In this document: piece after piece, positions 9,745-17,280 of the stretch
Layout of the letters: the number at the start of each line of letters is the position of its first letter
How positions within the stretch are numbered: position 1 is the stretch's first letter
Source of the DNA: Paludibacteraceae bacterium
Lineage (GTDB): Bacteria > Bacteroidota > Bacteroidia > Bacteroidales > Paludibacteraceae
Assembly (NCBI GenBank): GCA_024693065.1
Contig: JAILLP010000016.1
Coordinates: forward strand, 62,001-126,000
DNA: 64,000 nt
Reading direction: 5' to 3'
Notes under the pieces: generated by a model
Told to the model about the DNA's origin: nothing
Seen by the model: only the letters and a program-made list of their open reading frames with translations
Database searches by the model: none
Translations under genes and position numbers: made by a program

Positions 9745-9818
9745 TATATCAGTTATATGCTGACTCTCCGTGTTCGTACACATCCAAACCTTCTTCCTCG
9801 ATTCTCTTAGGAACCCTC
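9745..9818 (-). repeat. 74-base exact copy of the amt 3' end (left copy)
   Basis: Bases 9745-9818 are identical to 11683-11756 and in the same orientation. On the minus strand the copy encodes the last 22 residues of Amt and its TGA stop, ending HGESAYN. It lies just after the CotH gene stop and has no promoter or start, so it is an amt gene fragment. With the right copy it brackets a 1,938-base interval that contains only the CotH gene and the amt terminator. Confidence 0.95.
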
Positions 9819-9836
9819 TATTTCTTTTGTGGAAGA

Positions 9837-11369
9837 CTATCGAACCATCACTATCCTGCCTCCGACGATATAGACACCTCTAGGCAACCCCTCTATGTCC
9901 GAAGAATCTCTGATCTTACGTCCGTCCGTCAGATAGACTCCGTCAGCATATTTCTTCCACCCGTTTTCATCCAAGCTATCCCAACCCGTACTTGTCGTTC
10001 CGGGAACATTCAACACTCCCATCTGCTCCAATTGGAATGTACCGCGGAGGAATTCGCAATTCCTTCTATACCCATCTTTCACATAGTCCAGTTCCTCCGT
10101 AATCGACGGTTTCAAAGGTACTGGGTTTCCATTCCACTTGTCATACTCCCGCTCCCACGCTCCTGATGTCAGAAACGCTTTCGAATACTCATCCAACCGC
10201 TTCTCTATATTCTTTGGGTGGAGCAATGAAGAATAGAGATTCATCAACTTTTGTTTCACACAATCCATAAATCCATCCATATTCTGCAGGACGAGGCCAT
10301 TGAATGGAGGAATTTTATTGAACAATTCGAATGAAAAGAGTTTATTATTATAGCTTCCATCCCAAGAACCGCTTAGAGACATATCCATATCCCATGGCGA
10401 AATCAGGAACTTATGAGCTTTATTAATGTTAACAACGGACAAAAATGTGTTCTTGTAGAGACAATCATCCACATTGAGCGCCATTATAAGGACAATATAG
10501 TCGACAAGATTATCCCAATAAAAATAGTCCTGATAATGATTGCGGAAAACCGAATCCGACGGAGCCATTGAATTTAAGTCCATCAAATCCATCAAAGGTT
10601 TCCATGTGTCGAAAGAAGGGGAATCACTTGGATACTGCAGTTCCCACCCATTCCAAACGGAACTATTCACATCCTCGTCCTTATAGGATTTAAGGTTGGT
10701 ATGGACGGTAATCCCCTTGTATAGCAACCCACTTATGGTAGTGTCATTCGTATTCATCTTTTTTAGGCCTAACAATTTACGGTCGATCTTATCCGACATG
10801 CAGTACAGTCCATGGTAGTTTCCATTGATGAACACCTCCACAAACACACCCACCGTTCCATTCCTGTTCCCATAATCGGTCTCGTATGGAGTCCCGCTCA
10901 TATCGTTCCACACATCAAAACAGATTCTGTTCCTCATTCTCGTCCTATCGATGGCCATCGCATCTAAAATCCAACTATTCTCTTCCCTGATACCCAATAC
11001 ATTGGCATTCAGTTTCTCGCCAACATCATCCACCAGTTTGATGGAAAATGACTTCTTCTCGTAACCGACTGATGTTCCGCCCCGATACCTGATCTGACAC
11101 GGATACTTAACCGATTCGGACAATGAATCCGTCCTTTTCTGGAGGTCGACTATCTCTATTTCACCATTGACAAACTCATTTTTGTTGACAGCGGAAATAT
11201 CCATAGTTAAATTCACAAGCGGCAACGAACCAGACCATAGTTCACTTCTCATCTGCTCGAACTGGTTTTTGTCCTCCTGTCCTTTCGCAGATCCACATAA
11301 CAGGCACATCCCCAAGAAGAAAGTCAGGGGAAGCACTTTGAAATGATATGGAAACGACTTGTTGTTCAT
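9837..11369 (-). CDS. secreted CotH-family kinase-like protein
   Basis: A 510-residue protein with a signal peptide (about residues 1-30, ending GSAKGQ). The CotH domain covers roughly residues 90-430 and shows RYRGGTSVGYEKKSFSIKL, VEVFINGNYHGLY and the late acidic SPWDMDMSLSG motif that binds metal in CotH kinases. CotH proteins are atypical secreted protein kinases related to spore-coat CotH. The C-terminal tail (DGRKI, then GVYIVGGRIVMVR) resembles the short C-terminal signals of Bacteroidota surface proteins and may be a T9SS signal. The gene has its own promoter at 11501-11531. It sits exactly between two copies of the amt 3' end, which suggests late arrival. The substrate is unknown. 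Confidence 0.85.
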   Translation of the reverse strand: MNNKSFPYHFKVLPLTFFLGMCLLCGSAKGQEDKNQFEQMRSELWSGSLPLVNLTMDISAVNKNEFVNGEIEIVDLQKRTDSLSESVKYPCQIRYRGGTSVGYEKKSFSIKLVDDVGEKLNANVLGIREENSWILDAMAIDRTRMRNRICFDVWNDMSGTPYETDYGNRNGTVGVFVEVFINGNYHGLYCMSDKIDRKLLGLKKMNTNDTTISGLLYKGITVHTNLKSYKDEDVNSSVWNGWELQYPSDSPSFDTWKPLMDLMDLNSMAPSDSVFRNHYQDYFYWDNLVDYIVLIMALNVDDCLYKNTFLSVVNINKAHKFLISPWDMDMSLSGSWDGSYNNKLFSFELFNKIPPFNGLVLQNMDGFMDCVKQKLMNLYSSLLHPKNIEKRLDEYSKAFLTSGAWEREYDKWNGNPVPLKPSITEELDYVKDGYRRNCEFLRGTFQLEQMGVLNVPGTTSTGWDSLDENGWKKYADGVYLTDGRKIRDSSDIEGLPRGVYIVGGRIVMVR

Positions 11370-11500
11370 TTACTTGTGCAATAACAGAAATGATTTCTTA
11401 ATGATTCTATAACTTTAAATATACCCCGCAATCATTCATTTTTCATACATAAAAACTGGTTTGTCCAATGACATATAGGTGTTTCCCTCTTATTCGGTCC

Positions 11501-11531
11501 AAAATTAATAATAATCTTTTGTGAACACAAC
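11501..11531 (-). promoter_or_regulatory. Bacteroidota-type promoter for the CotH gene
   Basis: On the minus strand TAATTTTG (11508-11501) fits the -7 box, and TTG (11530-11528) lies 19 bases upstream as a -33 box. Initiation would be near 11495, giving a leader of about 125 bases. The rest of the 11370-11686 gap holds the amt terminator and nothing else I can recognise. Confidence 0.5.
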
Positions 11532-11624
11532 GTAATTTTTTTCTCATTCCCCTATTCTTTATTAGTTTCCGCGCTCTCCTGACATAGGATGCCAGATATG
11601 ACGGAAGAGATTATCAGCCGCATA

Positions 11625-11660
11625 GAAAAAAGAGCGTCCTTCGGATCATTCCGAGGACGC
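11625..11660 (-). terminator. terminator of the torF-glnK-amt operon
   Basis: On the minus strand a GCGTCC-TCGGA hairpin (stem 11634-11660, loop of 4 bases, one mismatch) is followed by TCTTTTTTC. It lies about 27 bases beyond the amt stop. Confidence 0.85.
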
Positions 11661-11682
11661 CCACACAGTCGGTAGATTTCCG

Positions 11683-11756
11683 TATATCAGTTATATGCTG
11701 ACTCTCCGTGTTCGTACACATCCAAACCTTCTTCCTCGATTCTCTTAGGAACCCTC
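11683..11756 (-). repeat. 74-base repeat at the amt 3' end (right, parental copy)
   Basis: This is the intact 3' end of amt, identical to 9745-9818. Bases just outside differ at once on both sides (11682 G versus 9744 A; 11757 A versus 9819 T), so the repeat has sharp borders. It includes the amt stop and 4 bases beyond. Confidence 0.95.
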
Positions 11757-13039
11757 AAACCGTGGATCTTCTTGATCGCGAAGAATACCAGGAATCCTAC
11801 GCCGAATGACCAAGCCGCTACCGTGGCCTCACCAATCAGCTGAGTCAATACTGAGTATCCGCACTCCTCGTAGGCGAAGACACCCGTGAGGATCGTGCCT
11901 GTGAATCCTGCCATACCGTGTACAGAGACTGCACCGACAGGGTCGTCGATGTGGAGCTTCGTGTCAAGGAAGTTGACAGAGAAACACATTACCACGGAAG
12001 CGATGGCTCCGATAATTGCCGCGGAACCGATGGAGACGCAGTCGCATCCTGCCGTGATGCCGACCAAGCCTGCCAAGATACCGTTGCAAACCATTGACAA
12101 TGATGGTTTTCCGTATACCAACCAAGTGTAGATCAATGCTACGATGCCTCCTACGGCCGCCGCGATGTTCGTCGTCACGAAGATGTGGGACATGGCGGAC
12201 ATGTTATCGAGGATGCCTCCTCCGTAAGTCTCAGGGTCTACCGCACCTTGAGCCGCTACCGTTGATCCAGGGTTGAATCCGAACCATCCCATCCAGAGGA
12301 TCCAAACACCCAAGGCAGCCAAGGTCAAGCTGTGACCTGGAATAGCGTGGGTCTTTCCGTCCTTTCCATATTTGCCCAAACGTGGACCCAAAACGATGGC
12401 GCCGGCCAAAGCGATGAAACCACCACAAGAGTGGACTACGGCGGATCCCGCGAAATCATGGAATCCCAACTCGCTCAACCAACCGCCGCCCCATGACCAG
12501 TGCGCTTGGATCGGGTAGATGAAAGCGGAGATCAGGACGGAGTAGAGCATGTACATGGAGAACTTGGTACGCTCAGCCATGGCACCTGAAACGATGGTGG
12601 CCGCCGTCGCGCAGAAGACCGTTTGGAAGATGAAGTAACACTCCTTCGGCAAGTTGCCGCAAGGGTTTTCCACACCACCGATACCGAATCCGCCCCATCC
12701 CATGAACGTTCCGGCGCCGAACATGATGGAGAAGCCTACCACCCAATAGAGGACAGAACCCGCGGCGAAGTCGCAGAAGTTCTTCATCAGGATGTTGGCC
12801 GTGTTCTTCGCCCTGGTCAATCCGGCTTCAACCAAGGCGAAACCTGGTTGCATGAAGAATACCAGCATGGCTGCCAAAAGCACCCAAATCGTGTCGACCG
12901 CGCTGACAGAAGAGGCTTCCTCCGCCACTTCCGCCACAGCACCGTCTTGCGCCATGGCAGGCAGACCCGCACAGAGCGAACATGCTATGGCTCCGATGCG
13001 CATGGCCCTTGATGTTATATGTTTTAATATCGTGTTCAT
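11687..13039 (-). CDS. amt: ammonium transporter
   Basis: A 450-residue Amt/MEP channel with a cleavable-looking N-terminal signal (to about residue 31, AMAQ) followed by about eleven membrane helices. The two pore histidines of the family are present, H203 in SAVVHSCGG and H374 in VSVHGMAGFTG. The family transports ammonium across the inner membrane under nitrogen limitation. It lies 51 bases after glnK, the usual PII partner that blocks the pore. The last 22 codons are duplicated 1.9 kb downstream. Confidence 0.96.
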   Translation of the reverse strand: MNTILKHITSRAMRIGAIACSLCAGLPAMAQDGAVAEVAEEASSVSAVDTIWVLLAAMLVFFMQPGFALVEAGLTRAKNTANILMKNFCDFAAGSVLYWVVGFSIMFGAGTFMGWGGFGIGGVENPCGNLPKECYFIFQTVFCATAATIVSGAMAERTKFSMYMLYSVLISAFIYPIQAHWSWGGGWLSELGFHDFAGSAVVHSCGGFIALAGAIVLGPRLGKYGKDGKTHAIPGHSLTLAALGVWILWMGWFGFNPGSTVAAQGAVDPETYGGGILDNMSAMSHIFVTTNIAAAVGGIVALIYTWLVYGKPSLSMVCNGILAGLVGITAGCDCVSIGSAAIIGAIASVVMCFSVNFLDTKLHIDDPVGAVSVHGMAGFTGTILTGVFAYEECGYSVLTQLIGEATVAAWSFGVGFLVFFAIKKIHGLRVPKRIEEEGLDVYEHGESAYN

Positions 13040-13090
13040 AATTAGTATATTGTTTATCGTTTGAATTAATTGAGTCTTATCTCGCTGTTG

Positions 13091-13447
13091 TCATTTCTCT
13101 TGTTCGGCATTGTAAAGGGCAGTGTCGCCGCGGTCGCCCGTCCTGATCCTGATGGCGTCCTCCACATTGATGATGAAGATCCTACCGTCGCCGATCTCGC
13201 CCGTATAGGCGGCTTTCTGGATCGCCTCGACCGTCCGCTCCACGTTCTTGTCACGAACGATGATGGAGACCAATGTGCGCTCGATAACACTTGTGTCATA
13301 CACGACACCTCTGTAGATGCGTCCTTGTCGCGCCTTTCCGACTCCACGGACATCATAGTACGAGAACCATTCGATATCCGCCGCCAACAAGGCGTCTTTT
13401 ACCTCCTCAAACTTTGTTTTTCGGATAATTGCTTCAATCTTTTTCAT
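13091..13447 (-). CDS. glnK: PII nitrogen regulatory protein
   Basis: The frame is open from 13492 but the family start MKKIEAIIRKTKFEEVKDAL lies at the ATG at 13447, giving 118 residues. PII trimers read 2-oxoglutarate, ATP and ADP and gate Amt channels. The T-loop region reads GVGKARQGRIYRGVVYD, with Y50 at the place of the E. coli uridylylated Y51 (one residue shorter before it). The B-loop TGEIGDGRIF and C-loop RIRTGDRGD nucleotide-binding motifs are intact. It lies between the TorF-like porin and amt, so control of ammonium uptake is its evident role. Confidence 0.95.
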   Translation of the reverse strand: MKKIEAIIRKTKFEEVKDALLAADIEWFSYYDVRGVGKARQGRIYRGVVYDTSVIERTLVSIIVRDKNVERTVEAIQKAAYTGEIGDGRIFIINVEDAIRIRTGDRGDTALYNAEQEK

Positions 13448-13498
13448 GACTAATAAGTTTTTAATTCCATGACTAATAGGTTTAATGGTCAATCCTCC

Positions 13499-14215
13499 TT
13501 AAAAGCTGACACCGAAGACACCATAAATGTTTTCCGTGTTAGGATTCAAGACCAATTGTGTGAATACCGGCAGGGAGTAATACTCTGTGATTTTCAACTC
13601 CTTGGTCGCCTTCAGGGAAAGGTTCACCATGTTGAAATTAGAGGAATAGACGCCCTCCCAAGGAGTGAAGCCTGCCGCGAATTCCAGTGAAACGGCACTC
13701 AAGTTCACAGGGTATCCCAGTTCGATGTAGGTGGAGAACTGTTCATCCCCTTCCGCATTCTTATCATTCAGGAAGTAGGTGTTCCATGCGATGCTCAAAG
13801 CGAACTTCTTGCAGACTGCGGAGAAGTCGAATCCGACCGTACCCTCCAACATGTGCGAATTATCTGCGAAATACTTAGGTGTGGCGCCATCCTCATACGG
13901 ACCGAAATAGTCCGTCAGTGCCATCGAGAAACCACCGACCTCGTAACCCAATATCCAATCGAACTCGTTCACTGCCGTCTTAAAATCGGAGGAGGCCCAT
14001 GCGCTCAGGGACAATCCTTTGTATGAAACACCAAACGTAGGCTGGAAACTGGCCCCCGACACCTTAGCGCCGCGGCACAAATACGAACTTACTAGGTCCG
14101 CACCGACGGTGAACTCAACCTTTGATGACATGCTATCTGCCTCACTTGCCCACACTGGGCAGATCATGGTTAACGATAGCAACACAAGCAATCCCAATCT
14201 CTTTAGTCTTTTCAT
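13499..14215 (-). CDS. TorF-family putative outer-membrane porin
   Basis: A 238-residue protein with a signal peptide (about residues 1-24, PVWAS) and alternating amphipathic strands ending in the C-terminal aromatic residue F typical of beta-barrels (VFGVSF). Early residues FTVGADLVSSYLCRG match the TorF/Gcw_chp family of putative porins. It is the first gene of the nitrogen operon, 51 bases before the glnK start. That suggests a barrel that admits ammonium or small nitrogen compounds, an inference from position only. Confidence 0.8.
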   Translation of the reverse strand: MKRLKRLGLLVLLSLTMICPVWASEADSMSSKVEFTVGADLVSSYLCRGAKVSGASFQPTFGVSYKGLSLSAWASSDFKTAVNEFDWILGYEVGGFSMALTDYFGPYEDGATPKYFADNSHMLEGTVGFDFSAVCKKFALSIAWNTYFLNDKNAEGDEQFSTYIELGYPVNLSAVSLEFAAGFTPWEGVYSSNFNMVNLSLKATKELKITEYYSLPVFTQLVLNPNTENIYGVFGVSF

Positions 14216-14243
14216 AATGCGAATAATTTTAGTTATACAATTA

Positions 14244-14283
14244 TCATAATGATAGTAAAAACACTATATCACTATCATTATGA
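14244..14283 (-). promoter_or_regulatory. inverted-repeat operator at the start of the torF-glnK-amt transcript
   Basis: TCATAATGATAGT (14244-14256) and ACTATCATTATGA (14271-14283) are exact inverted repeats 14 bases apart. They lie immediately downstream of the predicted promoter, at about +1 to +40 of the transcript, where a bound dimer would block initiation or elongation. The arms are AT-rich and no T-run follows, so an operator is more likely than a terminator. The regulator is not identifiable from the window. Confidence 0.6.
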
Positions 14284-14288
14284 CATTG

Positions 14289-14319
14289 CAAAGATATAAA
14301 CTAAAGCAAAATGAACAAT
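14289..14319 (-). promoter_or_regulatory. Bacteroidota-type promoter for torF-glnK-amt
   Basis: On the minus strand TATCTTTG (14296-14289) fits the -7 box and ATTG (14319-14316) lies 19 bases upstream. Predicted initiation is near 14282, at the edge of the inverted repeat. The remaining part of the 14216-14603 gap holds the terminator of the next gene and nothing else recognisable. Confidence 0.65.
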
Positions 14320-14513
14320 AAAGATCTGTGCGCAATTGCAAAACAAAAGTTCGGAAAGTTCAATCCATAAGGAAAGGACAGTGGTTCACTTTTGATTTAA
14401 TAGATTACTATCCTTTTTTCTGTGAAATAGAATTAATGTGGAAGATGCGTTCGTTTATGAGATGTATCAAAATAGGCTTCGAAGTAGATAGTTTGTACAG
14501 GTAAATTAAGACA

Positions 14514-14558
14514 AACGGCCAAAATAGCCCCCGAATTCAAGGGTCTATCTGGGCCGTT
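14514..14558 (-). terminator. hairpin terminator after the PL11 lyase gene
   Basis: The arms AACGGCC (14514-14520) and GGCCGTT (14552-14558) enclose an inner ATAG/CTAT and GGG/CCC helix around GAATTC. The T-tract beyond it on the minus strand is weak, so termination efficiency is uncertain. Confidence 0.55.
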
Positions 14559-14603
14559 GGTTAAGATTCTATTTCTATTTGTTCTATTACATATCCAATA
14601 GTA

Positions 14604-17048
14604 TCAGTACTTCACCATCAAGCTTTTCTGATACTTTCCCCCTTTTGTCGTGACAATCAAAAGATAGGTGCCATTCTCTAATGTGTTTCTCTCGACGGAG
14701 AACTGGGTCGAATTCTTCTCCATGAAGAATGAACCGCTTTGCCTGCGTATGCCTGACATATCGATGATTTCCCAGTCAACCTGTTGTTTGGCGGGAAGAT
14801 TTATCGTCACCTCCGCTGATTCAGTCATCGGATTCGGGCAGATGGACAAACATCCATCCTCCGCCTCCAACATGGAAACGCCTGTTCCTTCATGAATGGT
14901 GAATTTGCCGGTCTTCTTCGCATCGCCACCCTCGCCTTTTGCGATGATGATATAATCATACTCGCCTGGTTCGTCATTCGCCACGCCACTGATGGATACC
15001 GAATTCTCCTCCATCTTATAGTTGATGCCTGTCGGTAAACCAGTCACTTCGACGGAACTTGCGTTGTCGAAAGTATAATAGAATGGGACAATCTCATCTC
15101 CTCGGGTAACCTCTTGGGAGGCCTCTCCTTCACCCTTCTTAACGAGGGAAGCGGGCTCCTTCATATTGGCTAGGTTCTTGTAATAATCCACCGGACTATA
15201 TCCGAGGTGAGGCGGCTGGTTATATCCACAGTTTTGCCATGCGATGGCCATATCGTAGACATGGTCGTCACGCAACCACGGCAACTTATATTGGCTTTCT
15301 GTTGTGGTAGTGTAGATGTTCAGGTAACAATCGTTGCCACTTTCCGCCCAGTAGACGGCCTCCTCACGCCAATCACCGTATAGGTCACATTGCAGGCAAG
15401 GGTTATACTTGGTGCTATTGTTATTGTTTGCTCCACCGCCATATTGCCAGACGTCTATGACGCGGTCCCATGTCTTGGTCCTCGAGTTCCACTTGTCGAT
15501 ATGGGAGCGGTCGTGGTATTCACGGAGCAAATCACCGTCCCAATAGATGCAGAAATTGATGGAACTGCTCTTGGTGGAACCCGTGTGCCACTCGGCGATA
15601 TCTTTTCCGGTCGTCACCGAGAAGAGGTATGCGTTGCTCCAGACGAAAGCCTCCGCCCCGTCATATTGATCGTCACAATCGAAGATGATGCCTCTTCCGG
15701 TATCACCACCGGTCTGGTTCTTTCCCCGAAGCACTTTACCTGTCCTCGCGTCAAGAAGCACTCCGTCGTATGGCGCATTTTCCCCCTCCGTGATCATGAA
15801 ATACTCCATCCCATCGTGGTTCGGATCAAATTCACCCAAGTGCGTCGCATCACCATGTCCATAGCCTGTGCGCCAGAGCAACTTGCCATCATGGTCGAGT
15901 GCGGCGGCTCCGACGATGATCTCATCGAATCCGTCGCCATCCACATCCCCACAAGTGATGCTATGTGCTCCTTCTCCATAGATGCCCTGGTCCAGTTGGT
16001 CGGAAGTATGTTTCCACAGTTGCTGCAGGTTGTTTCCGTCCCATGTGTAGGCGGCGGCGTACGAATAACCATAGATGCCTCTCGTGGTCACTGCGCAAGG
16101 CTTTGGATTACCGTTCACATCGAGGAAGGCCACGCACGCTTTCATCCAGTTTCCCCTGTGTCCGTATTGGTTACCATCCGTTTTACCCTCTCTCGGGTCA
16201 GCCCAATCCCTTTGAATATTAAAGTACGGCCAATAATCGACTGTGGCCAACTCCTTACCCGTGCGTCCATCGAAGCAAGTGATCCACTCCTTGCCACCGT
16301 CTGTGATGACACCTGCGGAGTTGACGGAAGAGGCATTATGGTTAGCCCCTTGCGCGACACCTTTGGAAAGGAAATTTCCAGTGGCATCCTTGCTGCCCTG
16401 TGCCGTTTTGGCGATCAACTCTCCATATCCGTCGCCGTCAAAGTCGTAGCAGAGGAAGGTGAAGCGACATCCCGCCAACACGTTCGGACCAAAGTCGATC
16501 CGCCATAATCTCTGACCATCCAGCTTGTAGCAATCAAGGATCTGTGGTCCAGTCTGTTTGGCTGTCTCTCCCGCATTCGAAGGCTCCCACTTCACGATAA
16601 TCTCCTGTTCACCATCTCCGTCCATATCGAAGGCGGAGCAATCGTTAGGCGTATAGGTGATGGAAGTATTGTTCATCTGATAAGGTTGTGGACGGCTCAG
16701 TTTGACCTGATGAAAGAAGTTGCCGTCACACTTCACGCCCTCCTGCGAATCAATCATTTCGCCATTTTTATCATAGACCTCCACGGAGAAGGTCGAATTC
16801 GCGTAATTTTTGGAAAGCATAGTGTTTGTGCGGTCGGTGAAGGTATTCACCAACTGTCCATCCGCAAATAGTTTGTAAGAGGTGGATTTCGGCGCATCCG
16901 TTCCTCTCATTCGCCAGCTGACGAACACGTTGTCGTTCTTAACTGTCTGACATGCCCATAGTCCTCGCGATGGATCCGCCATAGAAGAGGGGATATTCGC
17001 CAAGATCGCCAACATACTGGACAAAAATAGTGTGTGAATGTTTTTCAT
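14604..17048 (-). CDS. rhamnogalacturonan lyase (PL11) with T9SS C-terminal domain
   Basis: An 814-residue secreted enzyme. A signal peptide (about 1-24, SSMADP) is followed by the PL11 catalytic beta-propeller to about residue 620. Propeller blades show calcium-loop motifs DMDGDGEQE, DFDGDGYGE and DVDGDGFDE. PL11 enzymes cleave the rhamnogalacturonan-I backbone of pectin by beta-elimination. A small Ig-like domain follows (about 650-720), then a type A T9SS sorting domain with CPNPM and a closing KYQKSLMVKY. The protein is therefore expected on the cell surface or outside. It is monocistronic with a palindrome at its predicted start of transcription; no SusC/SusD pair is nearby. Confidence 0.93.
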   Translation of the reverse strand: MKNIHTLFLSSMLAILANIPSSMADPSRGLWACQTVKNDNVFVSWRMRGTDAPKSTSYKLFADGQLVNTFTDRTNTMLSKNYANSTFSVEVYDKNGEMIDSQEGVKCDGNFFHQVKLSRPQPYQMNNTSITYTPNDCSAFDMDGDGEQEIIVKWEPSNAGETAKQTGPQILDCYKLDGQRLWRIDFGPNVLAGCRFTFLCYDFDGDGYGELIAKTAQGSKDATGNFLSKGVAQGANHNASSVNSAGVITDGGKEWITCFDGRTGKELATVDYWPYFNIQRDWADPREGKTDGNQYGHRGNWMKACVAFLDVNGNPKPCAVTTRGIYGYSYAAAYTWDGNNLQQLWKHTSDQLDQGIYGEGAHSITCGDVDGDGFDEIIVGAAALDHDGKLLWRTGYGHGDATHLGEFDPNHDGMEYFMITEGENAPYDGVLLDARTGKVLRGKNQTGGDTGRGIIFDCDDQYDGAEAFVWSNAYLFSVTTGKDIAEWHTGSTKSSSINFCIYWDGDLLREYHDRSHIDKWNSRTKTWDRVIDVWQYGGGANNNNSTKYNPCLQCDLYGDWREEAVYWAESGNDCYLNIYTTTTESQYKLPWLRDDHVYDMAIAWQNCGYNQPPHLGYSPVDYYKNLANMKEPASLVKKGEGEASQEVTRGDEIVPFYYTFDNASSVEVTGLPTGINYKMEENSVSISGVANDEPGEYDYIIIAKGEGGDAKKTGKFTIHEGTGVSMLEAEDGCLSICPNPMTESAEVTINLPAKQQVDWEIIDMSGIRRQSGSFFMEKNSTQFSVERNTLENGTYLLIVTTKGGKYQKSLMVKY

Positions 17049-17100
17049 TTTGGTATATGTGTTATGTTCTTAATTGTATATTATGTTTTTCAAAGTAGAG

Positions 17101-17128
17101 CAAACTTGAAGTTTGTACGGCAAAAATA
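17101..17128 (-). promoter_or_regulatory. promoter -7 box with adjoining 7-1-7 palindrome upstream of the PL11 gene
   Basis: CAAACTT-G-AAGTTTG (17101-17115) is a perfect palindrome. On the minus strand it lies 5 bases downstream of TATTTTTG (17128-17121), a good -7 box, so it spans the expected start of transcription. I do not see a clear -33 box. It is a candidate operator for substrate-dependent control of the lyase. Confidence 0.45.
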
Positions 17129-17160
17129 ATAAATTTATGGTGATAACATAATGAACTACG

Positions 17161-17195
17161 ATAAAAACACAACACTTCTCTCAATGAGAGGAGTG
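17161..17195 (-). terminator. terminator after the GLUG protein gene
   Basis: On the minus strand CACTCCTCTC-ATT-GAGAGAAGTG (17195-17173, one G-T pair) is followed by TTGTGTTTTTAT. It lies about 85 bases after the stop of the 17281-19017 gene and separates that unit from the PL11 promoter. Confidence 0.75.
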
Positions 17196-17280
17196 CTACC
17201 GGTATCTTGAAATTGTCAATTCTCTGACGTCCGCTATAGTTGGAGTCGTGTTATATGGAGGTGATCAAAATAGGTTTGAA

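Noticed and set aside
9745-9818. Independent small gene ending in HGESAYN
   Set aside because: It has no start codon or promoter and is an exact copy of the amt 3' end.
9837-11756. Complete insertion sequence or integron
   Set aside because: No transposase, integrase or terminal inverted repeats; only a direct duplication brackets the CotH gene.
13448-13492. 15-residue extension of GlnK
   Set aside because: PII proteins begin at MKKIEAI; the extension has no family support.
15390-16508. 372-codon open frame antisense to the PL11 lyase gene
   Set aside because: Shadow frame with no signal peptide or motif; the sense gene is complete.
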